A stretch of 64,000 nt of DNA from SXRF01 sp038043465. GTDB taxonomy: Bacteria; Pseudomonadota; Alphaproteobacteria; Rickettsiales; SXRF01. The position numbers and the translations under genes were made by a program. The notes under the pieces are model-generated. The model was not told the origin of the DNA. It worked only from the letters and a program-made list of their open reading frames with translations, and searched no databases. Position 1 is the stretch's first letter; each line of letters starts with the position of its first letter. Below, piece after piece: positions 51,686 through 60,133 of the stretch. The DNA lies in the NCBI GenBank assembly GCA_038043465.1, contig JBBTBX010000006.1, forward strand, positions 404,066-468,065, written 5' to 3'.

Positions 51686-52717
51686 ATGACGACAACAACA
51701 ACGCGTGGCTTGGGAAGAGGTCTTTCTGCTTTAATTTCAGAGAATTACACGCCAGCTCCTGTGACAGTTCCGACCCAGGAATCGAAGAGTGCTTCCGCTA
51801 ACCAGCCAGATTCGGATAGGTCTTCTGTTGCCACTTCTTCCACCCCTAATTCCACTGCTTCCGCCTCTCCTGCTGCCAAACCAACTAAAGACACCCAGTC
51901 AGGGATTGATTCATTACTCCTTGAGCAATTGATCCAAGGAAAATACCAGCCACGCACCCAGTTTAATGAACAGGCACTCTCAGAGCTTGCGGAATCAATC
52001 CGTCGCAATGGTGTTATGCAACCGATTATCGTTCGCCCAACAGCGTCATCACGCTACGAAATAATCGCCGGTGAACGCAGATGGCGGGCGGCGAAGCTTG
52101 CCGGTCTTAACCGCGTTCCGGTAATAATCCGCGAAATTGATGATAAACAGGCTTTAGAATTAGCTCTGGTCGAAAACGTACAACGCCAGGATCTGCTACC
52201 GCTGGAAGAAGCAACCGGCTATCAGCGTCTTATTGAAGAGTTCGATTATACCCAGGAAGAACTGGGTAATATTGTTGGTAAAAGCCGCAGCCATGTTACC
52301 AATCTTCTCCGACTGCTTTCCCTTCCTGATGAAATAAAAGCTCTGCTTGATAATAGTGATTTATCCATGGGGCATGCCCGCGCCCTGATTGGTGTACCTA
52401 ATAATATAGAGATTGCGGGGCAAATTGTGGCGCGTGGTCTTTCGGTACGTCAGGCAGAGGAGCTAAGCCGCCTGGCACAGGGTAATCAAAAACGTACCAA
52501 TTCTCGTTCACAGAATAAAAATATTCCGGTAGCAGCGCATTATCGTTCGACGGAAAACCGCGATCCGGATATACTGGCTCTGGAAGAGGCATTATCAGAA
52601 AATCTTGGTTTAAAAGTTGCTATTCATGACCGTGGACAGAGCGGGCAAATCGTCCTCACCTATGATTCCCTAAGCCAGCTTGATGAGATTTTACGCCGTC
52701 TGGGTGACGGGGTTTAG
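51686..52717 (+). CDS. parB: Chromosome partitioning protein ParB (Spo0J)
   Basis: Binds parS and clamps on DNA as a CTPase. Start TTRGLGRGLSALI is the ParA-contact motif, then a Ser/Thr/Pro-rich linker, the ParB N-domain with LIQGKYQPRTQFNEQALSELAESI and IIAGERRWRAAKLAGL, ENVQRQDLLPLEEA, and the HTH KSRSHVTNLLRLLSLP. C-terminal dimer domain LEEALSENLGLKVAI. A GGGGGAG site precedes the ATG. Length 343. Confidence 0.95.
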   Translation: MTTTTTRGLGRGLSALISENYTPAPVTVPTQESKSASANQPDSDRSSVATSSTPNSTASASPAAKPTKDTQSGIDSLLLEQLIQGKYQPRTQFNEQALSELAESIRRNGVMQPIIVRPTASSRYEIIAGERRWRAAKLAGLNRVPVIIREIDDKQALELALVENVQRQDLLPLEEATGYQRLIEEFDYTQEELGNIVGKSRSHVTNLLRLLSLPDEIKALLDNSDLSMGHARALIGVPNNIEIAGQIVARGLSVRQAEELSRLAQGNQKRTNSRSQNKNIPVAAHYRSTENRDPDILALEEALSENLGLKVAIHDRGQSGQIVLTYDSLSQLDEILRRLGDGV

Positions 52718-52740
52718 GGCGTTATTGGAAAAGAAAGAAC

Positions 52741-53346
52741 ATGGTATTAAAAAATAAGTTAGACATAACTGATCAGGTTGAGATTGCCAGAGCTGAGGAG
52801 AGAATTAGTAAGAAAAAAGCTAAGCAGCTTTTTGATACGGGAGAAATCAATAAGATTGAAACTGGTACGTTCGCGGGACTTAAGCAGATTCATAGAATTT
52901 TGTTTGAAGATATTTATGACTTCGCAGGAAAAATCCGGGAAGTGAATATAGCCAAAGGTAATTTTCGCTTTGCTCCATTGATGTATTTGCAGCAGTCTCT
53001 GGAACATATCGATGGTATGGTTGGGGGCAGCTTTGATGAAATCATTGAAAAATATGTTGAAATGAATATCGCCCATCCTTTTAGGGAAGGTAATGGACGC
53101 GCAACGCGCATCTGGCTGGATGTAATGCTCAAGGCAAATATTCAAAAAGTGATTGATTGGAATCTGGTGGATAAGGAAGCGTATCTATCCGCCATGGAAC
53201 GCAGCGTGGTGAAGGATATCGAAATCAAGCACCTACTCAAAGCTGCCCTGACCGATAAAATACATGATCGCGAAATCTTCATGAAGGGTATTGATGTCAG
53301 CTATTACTATGAGGGTTATAGCGAATTTAAGACCGATGAGCTTTAA
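52741..53346 (+). CDS. Fic family AMP-transferase, class III (C-terminal inhibitory motif)
   Basis: A 201-residue stand-alone Fic protein. N-terminal FAGLKQIHRILFEDIYDFAGKIREVNIAKGNFRFAP forms the flap; the Fic motif HPFREGNGRATR lies near residues 112-123. SYYYEG near residues 187-192 fits the [S/T]xxxE[G/N] self-inhibition motif at the C-terminus, as in NmFic-type class III enzymes, which AMPylate DNA gyrase and topoisomerase IV in studied cases. It follows parB by 23 bases on the same strand; no separate antitoxin is needed or seen. Confidence 0.88.
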   Translation: MVLKNKLDITDQVEIARAEERISKKKAKQLFDTGEINKIETGTFAGLKQIHRILFEDIYDFAGKIREVNIAKGNFRFAPLMYLQQSLEHIDGMVGGSFDEIIEKYVEMNIAHPFREGNGRATRIWLDVMLKANIQKVIDWNLVDKEAYLSAMERSVVKDIEIKHLLKAALTDKIHDREIFMKGIDVSYYYEGYSEFKTDEL

Positions 53347-53417
53347 CAGATGTAAAGCTCTGGGGATAGCTTACTGAAATTTAAACCGCAGCGAACAACT
53401 TTGCGTGGTTCCCGGAT

Positions 53418-54170
53418 TTAAGGCATAAGCACCGGAAGAAATACATCCGGCAACTGCTGAAACGTTGTCCATGTTGAGAATTGACTTAAATCCTGGCTGC
53501 CATCAATAGCTATTATATTACCGCTATCCGGTAGACCATTATCAGTTTTTAGATCTATCTGATAAGCCTCGTTAGCGGTTATAGGATTACTTCCTGCTCC
53601 AACTCCACCTGCGCCGATAAAGCCGTTCACTGTTGCCAGTATGAAATAATTTTTCTTATCTCCTGGGGAATTTGCTTCTATAAATCCATTAGCTCCAATT
53701 TTTGCTGGAGGTAAAAATGCGCCAACGCCACTGGCCGCGATGACACCCGATTCCGCCCCGCAATTTAGTCCCATGCCATATTTTCCTTCAATAAGATTGG
53801 CATCAGTTAACTGGCGAAAAAATAAAAATGGTTCGCCTGATAAATGCGTTCTAGTCGGAGGAGACGTAACTGCGCCATTGCCCTGGGTTATGATACCATT
53901 ATTATCGCCATAGCCATAATATCCGACATAAGAGCAGGAAACACGAAAAAGCCCAAAACCATAAGCTTCACTTTCTTTCATATCTCCGGGCAGGGCGTTA
54001 TATTTTATTCGGAAAGTATTGGTTGCGGCGTTGAACTTTTCAATCTGGCTTATTTGCGCGCGGATTTCCGAGGATTTTATCAAATCTCTGCCGACCAGCA
54101 CCCCACCAATAAGCAGACCAATTATTACAAGAACAATAGAAAGTTCAATCAGGGTGAAGCCGCTACGCAT
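53418..54170 (-). CDS. Type II/IV pseudopilin-like protein
   Basis: N-terminus MRSG|FTLIELSIVLVIIGLLIGGVL is a classic prepilin cleavage site (peptidase cuts after Gly4, Glu at mature position 5) and hydrophobic helix. The remaining ~220 residues (KYNALPGDMKESEAYGFG, later Gly/Ala-rich) resemble large prepilins with uncertain assembly role. A perfect AGGAGG lies in the end of the response-regulator gene 1 base upstream, so the two are coupled. No other pilus genes are visible. The gap 53347-53417 holds nothing recognisable. Confidence 0.85.
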   Translation of the reverse strand: MRSGFTLIELSIVLVIIGLLIGGVLVGRDLIKSSEIRAQISQIEKFNAATNTFRIKYNALPGDMKESEAYGFGLFRVSCSYVGYYGYGDNNGIITQGNGAVTSPPTRTHLSGEPFLFFRQLTDANLIEGKYGMGLNCGAESGVIAASGVGAFLPPAKIGANGFIEANSPGDKKNYFILATVNGFIGAGGVGAGSNPITANEAYQIDLKTDNGLPDSGNIIAIDGSQDLSQFSTWTTFQQLPDVFLPVLMP

Positions 54171-54171
54171 T

Positions 54172-54846
54172 TTAACCTCCTGAAATCCGGTAGCCGGAAC
54201 CTCGCAAAGTCTGGATCAGGCTTTTATCAAAACCTTTATCAATTTTCTGGCGCAGGCGGCTGATATGGACGTCAATGACATTGGTCTGCGGGTCAAAATT
54301 ATAGTCCCAGACATTTTCAAGCAGCATGGTGCGGGTGACGACAGTACCATGGTTACGCATCAGATATTCGAGAAGGGAGAATTCGCGGGCCTGCAGGTCG
54401 ATGATTTTCCCACCGCGTTTTACCGTGCGGCTCAGCAGATCCATTTCCAGATCAGCGCAGGTGAGGGTGGTTGTGGCTTTCTCCCCGGATTTACGGCGGG
54501 TTATGGCATCAAGCCGCGCCTGTAATTCTGAGAAGGAATAAGGTTTTGCCAGGTAATCATCAGCCCCGACTTTGAGTCCCTTTACCCGCTCTTCAACTTT
54601 ATCAAGGGCGGTAAGCAGGATGATCGGTGTCTGGTTGTCAGAAGCACGCAGGGTCTGTACGATGGTAATACCATCCACTTCCGGTAGCATCCGGTCAATA
54701 ATCATAGCGTCATAATGCTCGGTGGTTGCCATGAACAAGCCATCTTTCCCACTTACGCAATGGTCAACCACATGCCCCTGCTCACGCAAACCCTTAAGCA
54801 GGTATTTTGCTGATTCCTTATCATCTTCTATGAGTAATATTTTCAT
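54172..54846 (-). CDS. OmpR/PhoB-family response regulator
   Basis: Receiver domain with acidic pair IEDD (7-9), phospho-acceptor Asp51 (IIDRMLPEVDG) and Lys near 101 (ADDYLAKPYSF); C-terminal winged helix (LQAREFSLLEYLMRNHGTVVTRTMLLENVWDYNFDPQTNVIDVHISRLRQKI). Closest in wording to copper/QseB-type regulators. No histidine kinase lies next to it. Coupled to the pseudopilin gene that follows. Confidence 0.93.
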   Translation of the reverse strand: MKILLIEDDKESAKYLLKGLREQGHVVDHCVSGKDGLFMATTEHYDAMIIDRMLPEVDGITIVQTLRASDNQTPIILLTALDKVEERVKGLKVGADDYLAKPYSFSELQARLDAITRRKSGEKATTTLTCADLEMDLLSRTVKRGGKIIDLQAREFSLLEYLMRNHGTVVTRTMLLENVWDYNFDPQTNVIDVHISRLRQKIDKGFDKSLIQTLRGSGYRISGG

Positions 54847-54898
54847 ATTTAGCTTTTTAATACGTAAGCTATTAATTGTCCACTATCTTCCAATATTG

Positions 54899-55291
54899 CT
54901 ATCTGTGCTTAGGAGATGACTTTCTTGCTTTTTCTAGTATTTCTGATTCTTCGTATAGCTTGGCAATTTTTTCTGCATTATCACCTTCGCTGTAATCTAT
55001 CGCAATTTCATCTCTCCCGCCATGTTTGCAACAATGGTGAGTGATGCCTTTTTCTTTAAGAAATGACTCTACCTTACTCATGCGTGCTTTCCAGTCATCA
55101 CTAACATGCGCATTAATAAAAGGCACAATGACTATCAGGTTTTCTTTCTTTATGTCCGGCAAAGACTTAAGTATTGCAGGAGTTCCCTCAATAATATCCA
55201 GATAATGCCCAAGCCTGCCCCCTTTTTCGCTTTCCGGGGTTCTGCCTAAAACAAGAGCCAATTGCTCACATACAATTTTTTTATCCCCCAT
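54899..55291 (-). CDS. Unrecognised soluble protein
   Basis: About 130 residues starting at the ATG 55291, 4 bases after the stop of the upstream unknown gene; an upstream in-frame start (55342) would overlap that gene by 47 bases. Seen: DKKIVCEQLALVLGRTPESEKGGRLGHYLDIIEGTP, a strand NLIVIVPFINAHVSDDW, and a histidine/cysteine patch GITHHCCKHGGRDEIAIDY that could bind metal. No family recognised. Confidence 0.6.
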   Translation of the reverse strand: MGDKKIVCEQLALVLGRTPESEKGGRLGHYLDIIEGTPAILKSLPDIKKENLIVIVPFINAHVSDDWKARMSKVESFLKEKGITHHCCKHGGRDEIAIDYSEGDNAEKIAKLYEESEILEKARKSSPKHR

Positions 55292-55295
55292 ATTT

Positions 55296-56120
55296 CTACC
55301 TTCCCATTTGCCGTCTGGTATCGGCAACCGAGGCTTCGACAAATTTACCTATCAGATTCATGCCTTTAGCCGCAAGATTCTTGAGCATATCCTTGGATTC
55401 CTCAAAAACCGCAAGTTGGGTAGTAGCAAATTCCATATGCGCCTTATCAATGGCTTTTATCTTAGCATCTTTCTGTTTTACCAGTTTTTTTAAATGCCCA
55501 AGCAGTTTCTTAATGTCCTCAGGATTTTTATGTTTTTTCTGTTGGATAAAGGTAGATAAAATAATCCTGAGCTCCTTCTCGTCCAGATTCTGCGCCATAC
55601 CTGTTATGGTTTTGGCATCAGCCTTATTTTCCAATTCTCCGATTATCACGCTTATATCCTTGGCATCGTTATTAATTATCGAGGTGCGTTCCTTATAATT
55701 ACGATCAGCCATTGGTTTAAGCAGTGCTGAGAACATAATCGCGTAATGCTGGTAAAGCTCTGATATCCTTGCGCGGACTCCCCGGTCGGCACTATCACTG
55801 GTGGAAATCAGGTCGCCGTCCATATTCATAACCTCCTGCGAAGGCGATGAATTATCACCATCATTACGAAATGAAGAAAGCGGCATTTTCTCAATATAAC
55901 GCAGGCAGCGCATATCATATGACAGAAGCTCAACACTCAGGCGTTGGTGATATTGCCCGCCACCTGTAAAGGCGCGGATAGCATCGTGGAAATAATCAAT
56001 GCGCGGGCGCATATCGCCCTTGCCCGCAATCAGCTTGAATTTTTGTTCGATACTTGCTATTTCCAGATAAATTTCTGTTAGCAGGGCAATTATGGCTTGC
56101 TGGTCTTGTGATATATTCAT
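55296..56120 (-). CDS. Unrecognised helical protein of 274 residues
   Basis: Mostly alpha-helical, charged, no signal peptide or membrane span. Helices include AIIALLTEIYLEIASIEQKFKL, a central acidic/Ser-rich loop (NDGDNSSPSQEVMNMDGDL), and a Lys-rich coiled region (QQKKHKNPEDIKKLLGHLKKLVKQKDAKIKAIDKAHMEF). Probably an operon with the gene at 54899. No family recognised; could belong to a lineage-specific effector or phage-derived set. Confidence 0.65.
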   Translation of the reverse strand: MNISQDQQAIIALLTEIYLEIASIEQKFKLIAGKGDMRPRIDYFHDAIRAFTGGGQYHQRLSVELLSYDMRCLRYIEKMPLSSFRNDGDNSSPSQEVMNMDGDLISTSDSADRGVRARISELYQHYAIMFSALLKPMADRNYKERTSIINNDAKDISVIIGELENKADAKTITGMAQNLDEKELRIILSTFIQQKKHKNPEDIKKLLGHLKKLVKQKDAKIKAIDKAHMEFATTQLAVFEESKDMLKNLAAKGMNLIGKFVEASVADTRRQMGR

Positions 56121-56135
56121 TATTGCTACTTTGCT

Positions 56136-56375
56136 TCAATTACCGTTATGTTGCTCTACATAACGGTCTATCAATGTACGCAAAATGCGCTGGTATGGGA
56201 CATTTGCTTTTTTTCCCTCTTTTTTCAGAAAATCAATACTTGAACGGGTAAATTCCGACGTAACTTTTACGGTATCAATTTTTCTTACCAATTGAGAAGG
56301 CGGAGGCAAAAAATCTTTTATGACTGTTAGATTGCCTTTTGGCTTATCATCAAAATTATTGCTGCTCTTTTTCAT
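56136..56375 (-). CDS. BrnA-like antitoxin
   Basis: About 79 residues from ATG 56375 (after GGAGAA), starting MKKSSNNFDDKPKGN and ending with a ribbon/helix DNA-binding part (VTSEFTRSSIDFLKKEGKKANVPYQRILRTLIDRYVEQ) typical of BrnA. It overlaps the BrnT toxin end by 20 bases. Would neutralise the toxin and repress the pair. Confidence 0.8.
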   Translation of the reverse strand: MKKSSNNFDDKPKGNLTVIKDFLPPPSQLVRKIDTVKVTSEFTRSSIDFLKKEGKKANVPYQRILRTLIDRYVEQHNGN

Positions 56376-56637
56376 AAAATTTTCTCCATTTTCTCCAAAT
56401 TCCCGCACCAATAATGCGGATTTTATTTCCCCTAATCGTAAACCGCACCGTTAAAATTCCTATAGGAGTTTTACCAATACAAAACAATCTTTCTTCCCTT
56501 TCTGAATGAGCGTCATCATTAGCAATGATGCGGTTTTTGTCGTAAAAGGCTTCTTGGGCATCTATAAAAGATACTCCATGTTGTTTCTGGTTTATAACGT
56601 CCTTTTCCCCATCCCATTCAAAATAATACTTTGTCAT
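56356..56637 (-). CDS. BrnT-like ribonuclease toxin
   Basis: A 93-residue BrnT protein: YYFEWDGEKDVINQKQHGVSFIDAQEAFYD, DAHSEREERLFCIGKT, and LTVRFTIRGNKIRIIGA, the family's conserved order. BrnT is a RelE-fold mRNA interferase. The toxin precedes the antitoxin. The AT-rich gap to hemW (56638-56751) should contain its promoter and operator. Confidence 0.86.
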   Translation of the reverse strand: MTKYYFEWDGEKDVINQKQHGVSFIDAQEAFYDKNRIIANDDAHSEREERLFCIGKTPIGILTVRFTIRGNKIRIIGAGIWRKWRKFYEKEQQ

Positions 56638-56751
56638 ATAAAAAATTTACCATATATTTATATGTATATAACACCCATATAATATTACATATTCAGATAT
56701 GTTTCAACTCTTATATTTCTAAGTATTGCTAATTTAATATATATTATACAA

Positions 56752-57909
56752 ATGCTTGAAAAGCCTCTTGCCGTTTATATCCATTGGCCGTTCTGCCTGT
56801 CCAAATGCCCGTATTGTGACTTTAACAGCCATGTCCGCGACAAAGTGGAGCAGGAACGCTGGAAAAACGCTCTGCTGCGTGAACTTGCCTATATGCATAG
56901 CCATGCCCCAGACTTTACTGTTACCAGTATTTTTTTTGGTGGCGGCACGCCTTCCCTTATGCCAGCCGATACTGTGGAAGCACTGATTGTCGCTGTTGGC
57001 AAGTTATGGAAAAATGCGGACGATATAGAAATTACTCTGGAGGCAAACCCGACTTCGGTAGAGGCAAACAGTTTTGCTGATTTTAAAAGAGCAGGGGTAA
57101 ACCGTGTGTCACTCGGGGTGCAGTCGTTACGTGATAACGAGCTTAAATTTTTAGGGCGCGGACATAGCGCAGGGGAAGCTATCAGAGCCATAGAACTGGC
57201 GAGGAAAACATTTGACCGTTACAGCTTCGATTTGATCTATGCCCGTCCTAACCAAACACTGGAAGATTGGGATAATGAATTATCGGAGGCGTTGCAACTG
57301 GCAGGCAGCCATCTTTCGTTATACCAACTTACCATTGAGGAAAATACCGCTTTTCACCATGCTTATGCTAAAGGCGGATTTGTTCTGCCTGATGAAGAAT
57401 TATCAGAAGCTCTTTACAGGCTCACAGAAGAGAAAATGTGCTTACATGGACTTACCCCTTATGAAGTATCAAACTATGCCCGTATTGGGCAAGAATCACG
57501 GCATAATTTAAGCTATTGGCGTGGGGATAGTTATATCGGAGTCGGAGCGGGGGCACATGGGCGAATTAATGTAAATGGAAAGCGCGTTGCTACTCAGACT
57601 TTAAAAAGCCCGGAACGCTGGCTGGAAAATGTAGAAAAGAGTGGAAATGCGGTAGAGGTATGGCAGGAAATTACGCCGGAAATTGAAGTGGAAGAAAGAG
57701 TGATGATGGGGCTGCGTTTGCGAGATGGGATTAATTATCGGGATTTCCAAATTCAGACAGGGCTTGATCTGGAAAAGCATATAAATTTGTCTAAACGCGA
57801 TTTTTATATAGGGCAGGGGCTGCTCGAAGATGATAAAAACGCCCTTAAAACGACGCTGAAAGGGCGACTGCTCCTGAATAAATTAACTGCAGAATTACTA
57901 ACTGGCTAA
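56752..57909 (+). CDS. hemW: Radical SAM heme chaperone HemW
   Basis: Inserts heme into respiratory enzymes; often misnamed oxygen-independent coproporphyrinogen oxidase. The radical-SAM motif is CLSKCPYCDFNSH, with FFGGGTPSLMPADTV, LGVQSLRDNELKFLGRGH, YDLIYARPNQTLEDW-like and YEVSNYAR; HemW lacks the extra N-terminal Cys of HemN. Length 385 is right. No clear ribosome site; the ATG begins the conserved AVYIHWPFC block. A terminator follows. Confidence 0.93.
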   Translation: MLEKPLAVYIHWPFCLSKCPYCDFNSHVRDKVEQERWKNALLRELAYMHSHAPDFTVTSIFFGGGTPSLMPADTVEALIVAVGKLWKNADDIEITLEANPTSVEANSFADFKRAGVNRVSLGVQSLRDNELKFLGRGHSAGEAIRAIELARKTFDRYSFDLIYARPNQTLEDWDNELSEALQLAGSHLSLYQLTIEENTAFHHAYAKGGFVLPDEELSEALYRLTEEKMCLHGLTPYEVSNYARIGQESRHNLSYWRGDSYIGVGAGAHGRINVNGKRVATQTLKSPERWLENVEKSGNAVEVWQEITPEIEVEERVMMGLRLRDGINYRDFQIQTGLDLEKHINLSKRDFYIGQGLLEDDKNALKTTLKGRLLLNKLTAELLTG

Positions 57910-57916
57910 ATAAAAA

Positions 57917-57943
57917 ACCTCCAGAACAACAGGTTCTGGAGGT
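57917..57943. terminator. Bidirectional terminator between hemW and the chemoreceptor gene
   Basis: Perfect 11-bp stem ACCTCCAGAAC / GTTCTGGAGGT with 5-nt loop. On the minus strand a run of T follows (AAAAAA on the plus strand), best suited to end the chemoreceptor transcript; on the plus strand AAGTTTTG follows. Confidence 0.8.
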
Positions 57944-57967
57944 AAGTTTTGAGATAGATATATTCAG

Positions 57968-60016
57968 TTATGCCCTGATAGTTTGCAGGAATTCATCAAT
58001 TTTCTGTTTTAATACGTCTGATTGCTGGTTCAGATTTTTTGCGGAGCTTAACACGCCTAATGCTGTTTCTCCGGTTTTTTCCGCGCCATCCTGAACCGAG
58101 GTCATATTTTGTGATATTTCCTGAGTTCCGCTTGAGGTGCGGGCAACGTTATGAGCAATCTCAGTGGTTACTGCTGATTGTTCTTCAATCGCTGAGGCAA
58201 CCGCCGAGGTACTCACGGATACCTGATTAATAATCTCCAATATATCCATTACCGAATCTACAGAGGTTTTTGTCGCACCCTGCATTTCATTAATCTGCTG
58301 GGTGATTTCACCAGTCGCTTTGCCAACTTGATTTGCCAGATTTTTAACTTCGCTGGCAACTACCGCAAATCCTTTCCCTGCTTCACCGGCACGGGCAGAT
58401 TCAATGGTGGCGTTCAGGGCAAGCAGGTTAATCTGCCCGGCAATACCTGTAATAACCTCAATAATCTGGGCAACGCTCATAGCTTTTTCTGAAAGCATGT
58501 TGATTGCGCCTTTTGCAAATTCAGCTTTGGCAGCTGCTTCACTGGCAATATTCTTTGATTTTTGAGTCTGTTCACTGATTTCTTTAATAGAAGCTGTAAG
58601 CTCCTCAGCGGCAGCGGCAACCTGAGATGAAGTCTGAGCAGCCTGAGTGGATGCATTCACCACGATATTGGAACGTTTTTTAGTATCTTCAGCTATGTTA
58701 GTTACGCTCTCAGCACCAGATTGCATCTGAATAGCTGCGCTGGCAACCTGCGACACAGCACCTTTAACTGATGTTTCAAAATTATCGGCCATCTGATGCA
58801 TCATACGACGTTTCTCAGCAGTGGCATTTTTCTCCTGCTCAGCTTGTTCCATCTTGATTTTTTCCATCTGCAGGGCATTTTGCTTGAACACTTCGAGAGC
58901 CGCAATTATTCTGCCAACTTCATTATTGGTGTGTTCAGGAATTTTAGCACTGAGATTACCGTTAGCCAATTCTTCAGTTGCAACCGCAGTTTTATTAATG
59001 GAAGCAATGATAGAACGGACAATGACAAAGGAAAATATGGATATAACAAGAAGTGTTACAGAAATAATAGTGATATTACCTTTCTGGGTTGCAGATGCAT
59101 TATCAATACTTGTTTTCATTTGCTCCTTAAGGTCACTGGCAAAAGATTCTTCCACTTCTCTCATCAAGGAGATTTTTTTGTTTATATTATCCATCCATGT
59201 TCCAACCTGAACAGTTTTTACATTATCTGGATTATTTTCACTGACAATTGCCTCCATCCTAGCAACTTCTTTTGATGATGAATCCTCAACTAACTTCTCA
59301 AAAAGACTTTTCTGGGTAGCTGATGCATATGTCAGGAATACGGATCTGTAAGCATTCTGAGATGCAACCAGAGATTCGAATCTTTTTACTTCCGCCTCAG
59401 TAAAGCTGCCAACGGTAAAACCACCAGCACCAGTTGCGCGTTCGAGACCGGCAAGTTCTTTAGCTCTCATGAAGTTTGAAAATGAAATCAGTTTCAGGGA
59501 AACTTCAGAATCATTGCTGATCTCAGCCATATTTGCGACTAGATCTATGATACTAGTATTAATTTCCGTGTAATAACCAAGGGCTGCTGGTCTTTCTATA
59601 GAAAGTGAGTCTATAGAAGAGCGCATCTGCTCCATTTTGTCTATAGCAGAGATTATTTTGTTTAGACCATCGGAAAATTTTGTGCCGTAAATGCCAGCAT
59701 CAAAACCTTTTACAAAATCTTTCAGGGCGGTTTTTTGTTTATCAACAACTGAGCGTTGAGTCGCTAGTTCTGATTTGAATTTTTCTCCTTTGCTGCTTAT
59801 GAAAATACCAGTATAGCCACGCTCTTTCTGCTGTTCATCGAGCAAATTGCTTCCTAAAGTGGAAAGTTCAGTCAATTTGGATATATCCGATAGATCTTTT
59901 GAAACTTTCATATCACCCATTATTATCTTTGATGATAAAAATATTATGGCAGCAAATGCGGCTGCCATCAAAATAAGTATGGCGACAGATATTTTTAAAT
60001 TAGCAATGATTCTCAT
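57968..60016 (-). CDS. Methyl-accepting chemotaxis protein with NIT sensor domain
   Basis: A 682-residue transmembrane receptor. N-terminal span (residues ~8-30), a periplasmic NIT-type nitrate/nitrite-sensing helical domain (LLDEQQKERGYTGIFISSKG), a second span near 310-330, HAMP (VATEELANGNLSAKIPEHTNNEVG), and a signalling domain with the conserved tip INLLALNATIESARAGEAGKGFAVVASEVKNLA. Implies a chemotaxis pathway, though no che or flagellar genes are in the window. Its upstream gap (60017-60133) should hold the promoter. Confidence 0.93.
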   Translation of the reverse strand: MRIIANLKISVAILILMAAAFAAIIFLSSKIIMGDMKVSKDLSDISKLTELSTLGSNLLDEQQKERGYTGIFISSKGEKFKSELATQRSVVDKQKTALKDFVKGFDAGIYGTKFSDGLNKIISAIDKMEQMRSSIDSLSIERPAALGYYTEINTSIIDLVANMAEISNDSEVSLKLISFSNFMRAKELAGLERATGAGGFTVGSFTEAEVKRFESLVASQNAYRSVFLTYASATQKSLFEKLVEDSSSKEVARMEAIVSENNPDNVKTVQVGTWMDNINKKISLMREVEESFASDLKEQMKTSIDNASATQKGNITIISVTLLVISIFSFVIVRSIIASINKTAVATEELANGNLSAKIPEHTNNEVGRIIAALEVFKQNALQMEKIKMEQAEQEKNATAEKRRMMHQMADNFETSVKGAVSQVASAAIQMQSGAESVTNIAEDTKKRSNIVVNASTQAAQTSSQVAAAAEELTASIKEISEQTQKSKNIASEAAAKAEFAKGAINMLSEKAMSVAQIIEVITGIAGQINLLALNATIESARAGEAGKGFAVVASEVKNLANQVGKATGEITQQINEMQGATKTSVDSVMDILEIINQVSVSTSAVASAIEEQSAVTTEIAHNVARTSSGTQEISQNMTSVQDGAEKTGETALGVLSSAKNLNQQSDVLKQKIDEFLQTIRA

Positions 60017-60133
60017 AAATTTACTTCCTGTAAATTGCGGTGAAAAAAAACTCCAACAAATCCAATACTGGCTAATACACCATATGAGTTAATATTACGT
60101 TAAAAAAACAACCATTAGTCCAAAATATTTTTC

